From an uncultured Eubacterium sp. (lineage in GTDB: Bacteria; Bacillota_A; Clostridia; Lachnospirales; Lachnospiraceae), in the NCBI GenBank assembly GCA_948468465.1, contig CAOKJJ010000184.1:1-9529 (forward strand): 9,529 nucleotides of DNA, in the 5' to 3' direction. Under the pieces are notes generated by a model that was not told where the DNA came from, did no database searches, and saw only the letters and a list, made by a program, of their open reading frames with translations. The position numbers were made by a program, and so were the translations under genes. Of this stretch, positions 6,238 to 9,529 are shown one piece after another; within the stretch, counting starts at the first letter, position 1; every line of letters begins with the position of its first letter.

Positions 6238-7284
6238 ATGTATAAAGAATCATTTGGAACGGGCAGGCATGGCGAAGCAGTGTCTGTCTATACGCTGGAA
6301 AATAAAACCGGGATGAAAGTACGGGTGACAGATTATGGCGCCACACTTGTTTCGATTATTGTGCCGGATAAAAACGGCAATATGCAGGATGTACTGCTTG
6401 GCTATGATAATGTGACAGGTTATGAGAATCATACATGCTATTTTGGCGCTGTGATCGGAAGAAATGGAAATCGGATCGCCAACGCGCAGCTGACGATTGA
6501 CGGTGTTTCATACAAACTGGACGCCAATGACAATGAGAATAATCTGCACTCCGGCGTCAAAGGGATGGATGCGCTCATCTGGAACGTAAAAGAATATACG
6601 GACAATGCCATTACGCTTACCTGCAAAAGCGCGGATGGCGAACAGGGATTTCCGGGCAATATGGACGCAGAAGTTACTTATGTACTGACGGATGATCATG
6701 CGTTGGAGATTCATTACAGAGCCGTATCGGATAAAGATACAGTGGCCAATTTTACCAACCATGCTTATTTTAACCTGGAGGGACATGCATCCGGAAATGT
6801 ACTGGATCAGGAACTGATGCTGCGGGCTTCCAACTTTACACCGGTCAAAGATTCCAAAGCGATTCCTACAGGAGAAATTGTTCCGGTCGCAGGAACACCG
6901 ATGGATTTTACAACGGCAAAAACAATTGGCAGAGATATCGGGACAGACGATATGCAGATCAATTACGGCGGCGGATATGATCATAACTTTGTATTAGATA
7001 AATCTGAGAAAGGTGCATATGAATTGTTTGCGGAAGCTTACGCACCAGGCACGGGCATTGTTATGAAAGCATATACGGACCTGCCGGGCGTCCAGTTCTA
7101 TTCTGGAAATTTTATTACAACGCAGGATGGAAAACAGGGAGCGGTATATGATAAAAGACATGGATTTTGCCTCGAAACGCAGTATTTCCCAAATTCCGTA
7201 AATGAGCCGAATTTTGAGTCGCCGATATTGAAAGCGCAAGAAGTATATGCGACGAAAACGAGTTATCAGTTTGGGATAAGATAA
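6238..7284 (+). CDS. galM: Aldose 1-epimerase (mutarotase)
   Basis: GalM-family enzymes interconvert alpha and beta anomers of aldoses, usually galactose or glucose. In this operon arabinose is a plausible substrate, supplying the anomer used by AraA, though this is inferred only from context. The 348-residue length is standard. Seen motifs are GRNGNRI (74-80), NNLHSG (101-106), the catalytic acid region NHAYFNL with H175, GYDHNFVL (246-253), and the catalytic base E313 in CLETQYFPNS. It begins 30 nt after araD with an AGAGGCAGAGG region before ATG 6238. There is no signal peptide, so it is cytoplasmic. It is the last gene of the operon and is followed at once by a strong terminator. Confidence 0.95.
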   Translation: MYKESFGTGRHGEAVSVYTLENKTGMKVRVTDYGATLVSIIVPDKNGNMQDVLLGYDNVTGYENHTCYFGAVIGRNGNRIANAQLTIDGVSYKLDANDNENNLHSGVKGMDALIWNVKEYTDNAITLTCKSADGEQGFPGNMDAEVTYVLTDDHALEIHYRAVSDKDTVANFTNHAYFNLEGHASGNVLDQELMLRASNFTPVKDSKAIPTGEIVPVAGTPMDFTTAKTIGRDIGTDDMQINYGGGYDHNFVLDKSEKGAYELFAEAYAPGTGIVMKAYTDLPGVQFYSGNFITTQDGKQGAVYDKRHGFCLETQYFPNSVNEPNFESPILKAQEVYATKTSYQFGIR

Positions 7285-7295
7285 AGACGAGTGAT

Positions 7296-7332
7296 TACAG
7301 CAGTTCTGTATGGTGGAACTGCTGTATTTTTT
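7296..7332 (+). terminator. Strong intrinsic terminator ending the arabinose operon
   Basis: A perfect 11-bp stem, TACAGCAGTTC (7296-7306) / GAACTGCTGTA (7316-7326), with a 9-nt loop is followed by six T residues (7327-7332). It lies 11 nt after the galM stop and isolates the downstream ATPase-nuclease unit from operon transcription. Confidence 0.9.
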
Positions 7333-7397
7333 GGAAGGACAGAATTAAAATAAGCGGCAAGTTATGCTATTTTTCAAAGCGGGGAAGGAGGTTCAAG

Positions 7398-7426
7398 TTG
7401 AATAATACAAATGTTCATGTTATACT
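7398..7426 (+). promoter_or_regulatory. Promoter of the ptuAB unit, extended -10 type
   Basis: The -35 TTGAAT (7398-7403) and -10 TATACT (7421-7426) are 17 nt apart, and TGT (7418-7420) directly before the -10 makes an extended -10 element. Predicted initiation near 7433 leaves about 32 nt of leader before the ATPase start at 7465. Between the boxes lies ATACAAATGTTC (7405-7416), which keeps one half (GTTC) of a Gram-positive LexA site, GAAC-N4-GTTC. SOS control is therefore possible but weakly supported. Confidence 0.65.
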
Positions 7427-7464
7427 AAGGCCATGAGTGAGCACTTCCTATGGAGGAATTAGAA

Positions 7465-8772
7465 ATGCGGATTGAACGATTAAAACTTAAGAATTTTAGG
7501 TGTTTTGAAAAGTTGGAAATGCGATTACATCCAAAGTGCAATGTTTTGGTTGGGATGAATGGAGCTGGAAAATCTACAATATTAGATGCTTTGGCTGTTG
7601 CGTTAGGAGGCTATTTATCAGGCTTTGATGGAATAAAAAGTAATTCTATTTTACCAGAAGACGCACATTACAAAATGTTTTGCGTTGGCAGTCGCATAGA
7701 ACCACAGGAACAGTTTCCAGTGGAAATATATGCGGAGGGGATCGTCGAGAGAAAGAATGTAACAGAAAGCGATTCAAAGACTACCATATCCTGGCAAAGA
7801 GAATTAAATGGAAAGGGACGCCGTACTACTCATGGAAATGTGAAATTTATTGCGGATTATGCTTGCAGCTTACAAAATAGTGTACGATCTGGAGATGCAA
7901 CGTGTATTTTGCCTTTAGTTGCATATTATGGAACGGGGAGATTGTGGCTGCAGAAAAGAAATCGTACGAAATATAAAAAGGGTGAAAAATTAAATCGGCA
8001 AATGGGTTATATGGATTGTATCGCCGCAGAATCAAACGAGAAACAGATGATGCAGTGGTTTGAAGAAATGACTTATATTCAGCTACAGGAAGGAACAGTC
8101 ATCGCGGAGTTAGAAGCAGTTAAAAGAGCTATTAGTAAATGTTATCTAAATGTAAACAATTCTGTGACAGATGCAAAGTTAGCTTATGATGTAAGAAGTC
8201 ATGAGCTGGAAATTTATATTTACCATAATAATCAAGCGGAAAAATTTCCGGTAAGAATGCTGAGTGATGGAGAAAAAGGAATGATAAGCCTTGTGGCGGA
8301 TATTGCGTACCGTATGGCTTTATTAAATCCTAATTTATTAGATAAAGTGTTAGAAACACCGGGTGTTGTTTTGATAGATGAGATAGATTTGCATTTACAC
8401 CCGGCATGGCAAAAGAAAGTTGTTGATAGTTTGCTGCATATATTTCCAAATGTACAGTTTATTGTAACTACTCATTCACCAAGCATTTTACTTAATGTTC
8501 CAAGAGAAAATATCTGGATATTAAATCAAAACAGTATTTATCAGCCACAAGAAAAGACTTATGGAAGGTCCGTGGAAGAAATATTGAGAGAAGTAATGGA
8601 TACAAATGTCAGACCAGATGAAATCGTAATTATGCAGAGAGAATTTGAACATGCTATTGATAGCCAAGATTATTATTCAGCAAAGAAAATACTTGATAAA
8701 ATGAAAAATGTTATGGGTGAGAATGCAAATGAAATCATTGAGAATCAAATAGTTTTAGATGTAGAGAAATAG
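7465..8772 (+). CDS. ptuA: Septu-type AAA/ABC-like ATPase PtuA
   Basis: This is a 435-residue RecF/SMC-like ATPase. It begins MRIERLKLKNFRCFEKL, the typical first strand of such proteins, with Walker A GMNGAGKST at 30-38. A family-like YYGTGRLW lies at 154-161, an ABC signature LSDGEKG at 266-272, Walker B VVLIDEIDLHLHP at 301-313 with D305 and E306, and the H-switch TTHSPS at 335-340. The stretch between about 60 and 260 is the insert replacing the SMC coiled coil. Followed by an HNH gene 12 nt later, it fits PtuA of the Septu anti-phage system, where the ATPase complex senses infection and controls the PtuB nuclease. ATG 7465 is preferred over an in-frame ATG at 7450, because GGAGGA (7452-7457) lies 7 nt before it. 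The DNA is more A+T-rich than the arabinose operon, suggesting acquisition. RecF and OLD nucleases are less likely: no TOPRIM domain is seen. Confidence 0.85.
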   Translation: MRIERLKLKNFRCFEKLEMRLHPKCNVLVGMNGAGKSTILDALAVALGGYLSGFDGIKSNSILPEDAHYKMFCVGSRIEPQEQFPVEIYAEGIVERKNVTESDSKTTISWQRELNGKGRRTTHGNVKFIADYACSLQNSVRSGDATCILPLVAYYGTGRLWLQKRNRTKYKKGEKLNRQMGYMDCIAAESNEKQMMQWFEEMTYIQLQEGTVIAELEAVKRAISKCYLNVNNSVTDAKLAYDVRSHELEIYIYHNNQAEKFPVRMLSDGEKGMISLVADIAYRMALLNPNLLDKVLETPGVVLIDEIDLHLHPAWQKKVVDSLLHIFPNVQFIVTTHSPSILLNVPRENIWILNQNSIYQPQEKTYGRSVEEILREVMDTNVRPDEIVIMQREFEHAIDSQDYYSAKKILDKMKNVMGENANEIIENQIVLDVEK

Positions 8773-8784
8773 AGGGGGCTAAGA

Positions 8785-9474
8785 ATGATTTATATTCAAA
8801 AGAAGTCTGAGCCAGATCTTTTGCTGAAGTATAGATATGAAAAAAATGCTGCATTTGATGATATGGATTCAGATGTAAAAAATCAGCTTAGAGAATCTCT
8901 GCTAAAAGAACAAGGACATCTTTGTGCATATTGTATGAAGCGGATTGGTGATCCGAAAGAGGTAAAAATTGAACATTTTGAACCGAGGACACCAGAAAAT
9001 GAATTACAGTATCATAATTTGCTGGCAGTATGCAGGGGCGGAGAGGGAGGCCCGGCGAAAGCGAGATGCTGTGATACAAAAAAGGAAAATAGACCCATTT
9101 TTATTAATCCATTAAGCAAATCTGATATGAATCGAATTTATTATAATAATAGTGGAGAGATTCATTCTTCTGATATTGCTAAATACAAATTTGAATATCA
9201 GGATAGCATCGGAAGACATCATTCAGGATATACAAGTCCGGATCAGGATATTCATGAATGTTTGAATTTGAATTATGAGAATGGGGCGCCAATGCTGGGG
9301 AGAAAAACGGCTCTGAGAAAGTTTCAGAAGTTGTTGCACCCATATAAAGATAAGAAAAGTAAGCGAGTTTTTTTAGAGAAGATGCAAAGAATATATTCGG
9401 TCCAAAGTGAGTATATGGAGCCATATGTTGGGATTATTCGTTGGTATATAGATAAAAAATTAAGTCAGTCGTAA
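8785..9474 (+). CDS. ptuB: Septu HNH endonuclease PtuB (TIGR02646-like)
   Basis: The 229-residue protein has an HNH/McrA-like nuclease core in its first half. CAYC (C47, C50) forms a zinc knuckle, KIEHFEPR contains the catalytic histidine H64, YHNLLAVC supplies N78 and C83, and CC (95-96) completes the likely second metal-ligand pair. FINPL (106-110) follows, matching the retron/Septu-associated HNH family TIGR02646. The C-terminal half (about 115-229) is charged, mostly helical in appearance, and probably docks on the ATPase. It would cut nucleic acid when released or activated by PtuA. The exact target (phage DNA, host DNA or RNA) cannot be read from sequence. GAGGGGG (8772-8778) lies 6 nt before ATG 8785, and the 12-nt gap implies co-transcription with ptuA. 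No terminator follows before the window ends. Confidence 0.85.
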   Translation: MIYIQKKSEPDLLLKYRYEKNAAFDDMDSDVKNQLRESLLKEQGHLCAYCMKRIGDPKEVKIEHFEPRTPENELQYHNLLAVCRGGEGGPAKARCCDTKKENRPIFINPLSKSDMNRIYYNNSGEIHSSDIAKYKFEYQDSIGRHHSGYTSPDQDIHECLNLNYENGAPMLGRKTALRKFQKLLHPYKDKKSKRVFLEKMQRIYSVQSEYMEPYVGIIRWYIDKKLSQS

Positions 9475-9529
9475 CTTAGGAACTGTCCCAAAATAACTTC
9501 CCGATAGTCCGCAGGATTTTTCTTCGAGA
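9475..9529. other. Window edge, possible end of an IS or of a leftward gene
   Basis: The 55 nt after ptuB contain GGAACTGTCCC (9479-9489). On the minus strand they are open as SRRKILRTIGKLFWDSS followed by a stop at 9478-9476. The GGGACAGTTCC-like end and the basic C-terminal peptide resemble termini of clostridial insertion sequences and their transposases, but too little is present to decide. No terminator hairpin for ptuB is seen here. Confidence 0.25.

Noticed and set aside
7333..7397. Retron msr/msd or other structured RNA upstream of ptuA
   Set aside because: The stretch is too short and has no long inverted repeat or branching G pair.
7450..7464. ATG at 7450 as the ATPase start
   Set aside because: It has no Shine-Dalgarno upstream and overlaps GGAGGA, which serves ATG 7465. 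The protein from 7465 begins with the typical MRIERLKLKNF.
1..9529. CRISPR array, tRNA or rRNA genes
   Set aside because: No regularly spaced direct repeats, cloverleaf-like segments or rRNA signatures were seen on either strand.

Overview
The window looks like a chromosomal segment of an anaerobic, low-to-medium GC Firmicute, most likely a Lachnospiraceae/Clostridiales gut bacterium. The reasons are the strong AGGAGG-type ribosome binding sites, a transketolase split into two overlapping genes, a short TalC-type transaldolase, and GC-rich mobile-element debris of the kind common in clostridial integrative elements. This is an inference from gene content; no rRNA or other taxonomic marker is present.

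Three regions can be separated. (1) Positions 1-1300 are a degraded boundary. They hold GC-rich remnants of an integrative element: the tail of a small phage/ICE protein, a frameshifted DUF2800 N-terminus, and the C-terminus of a serine recombinase followed by a terminator. Next comes an internally deleted iron-containing alcohol dehydrogenase remnant with its own terminator. The region ends in a pair of divergent promoters whose -35 boxes overlap. The leftward promoter now leads only to a 19-codon stub. (2) Positions 1308-7332 are a pentose-use operon on the + strand: araA, a transaldolase, both halves of transketolase, araD and galM, closed by a strong terminator. It covers interconversion of arabinose anomers, isomerisation to L-ribulose, epimerisation of L-ribulose-5-phosphate to D-xylulose-5-phosphate, and entry into the non-oxidative pentose phosphate pathway. 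The ribulokinase (araB), a sugar transporter and a regulator are absent from the window. Hairpins sit in three of the intercistronic gaps. (3) Positions 7398-9474 are a visibly more A+T-rich two-gene unit with its own extended -10 promoter: a RecF/SMC-like AAA ATPase and a TIGR02646-type HNH nuclease. This matches the Septu (PtuA-PtuB) anti-phage module. No reverse transcriptase or msr/msd-like structure is visible beside it, so it is either a stand-alone Septu system or depends on genes outside the window.

The last 55 bases may be the edge of another element (possibly an IS end), which would put the defence genes between mobile DNA and a metabolic operon. The most interesting points are the Septu module, the shared divergent promoter with its truncated gene, and the araA-tal-tkt-tkt-araD-galM operon without a kinase.
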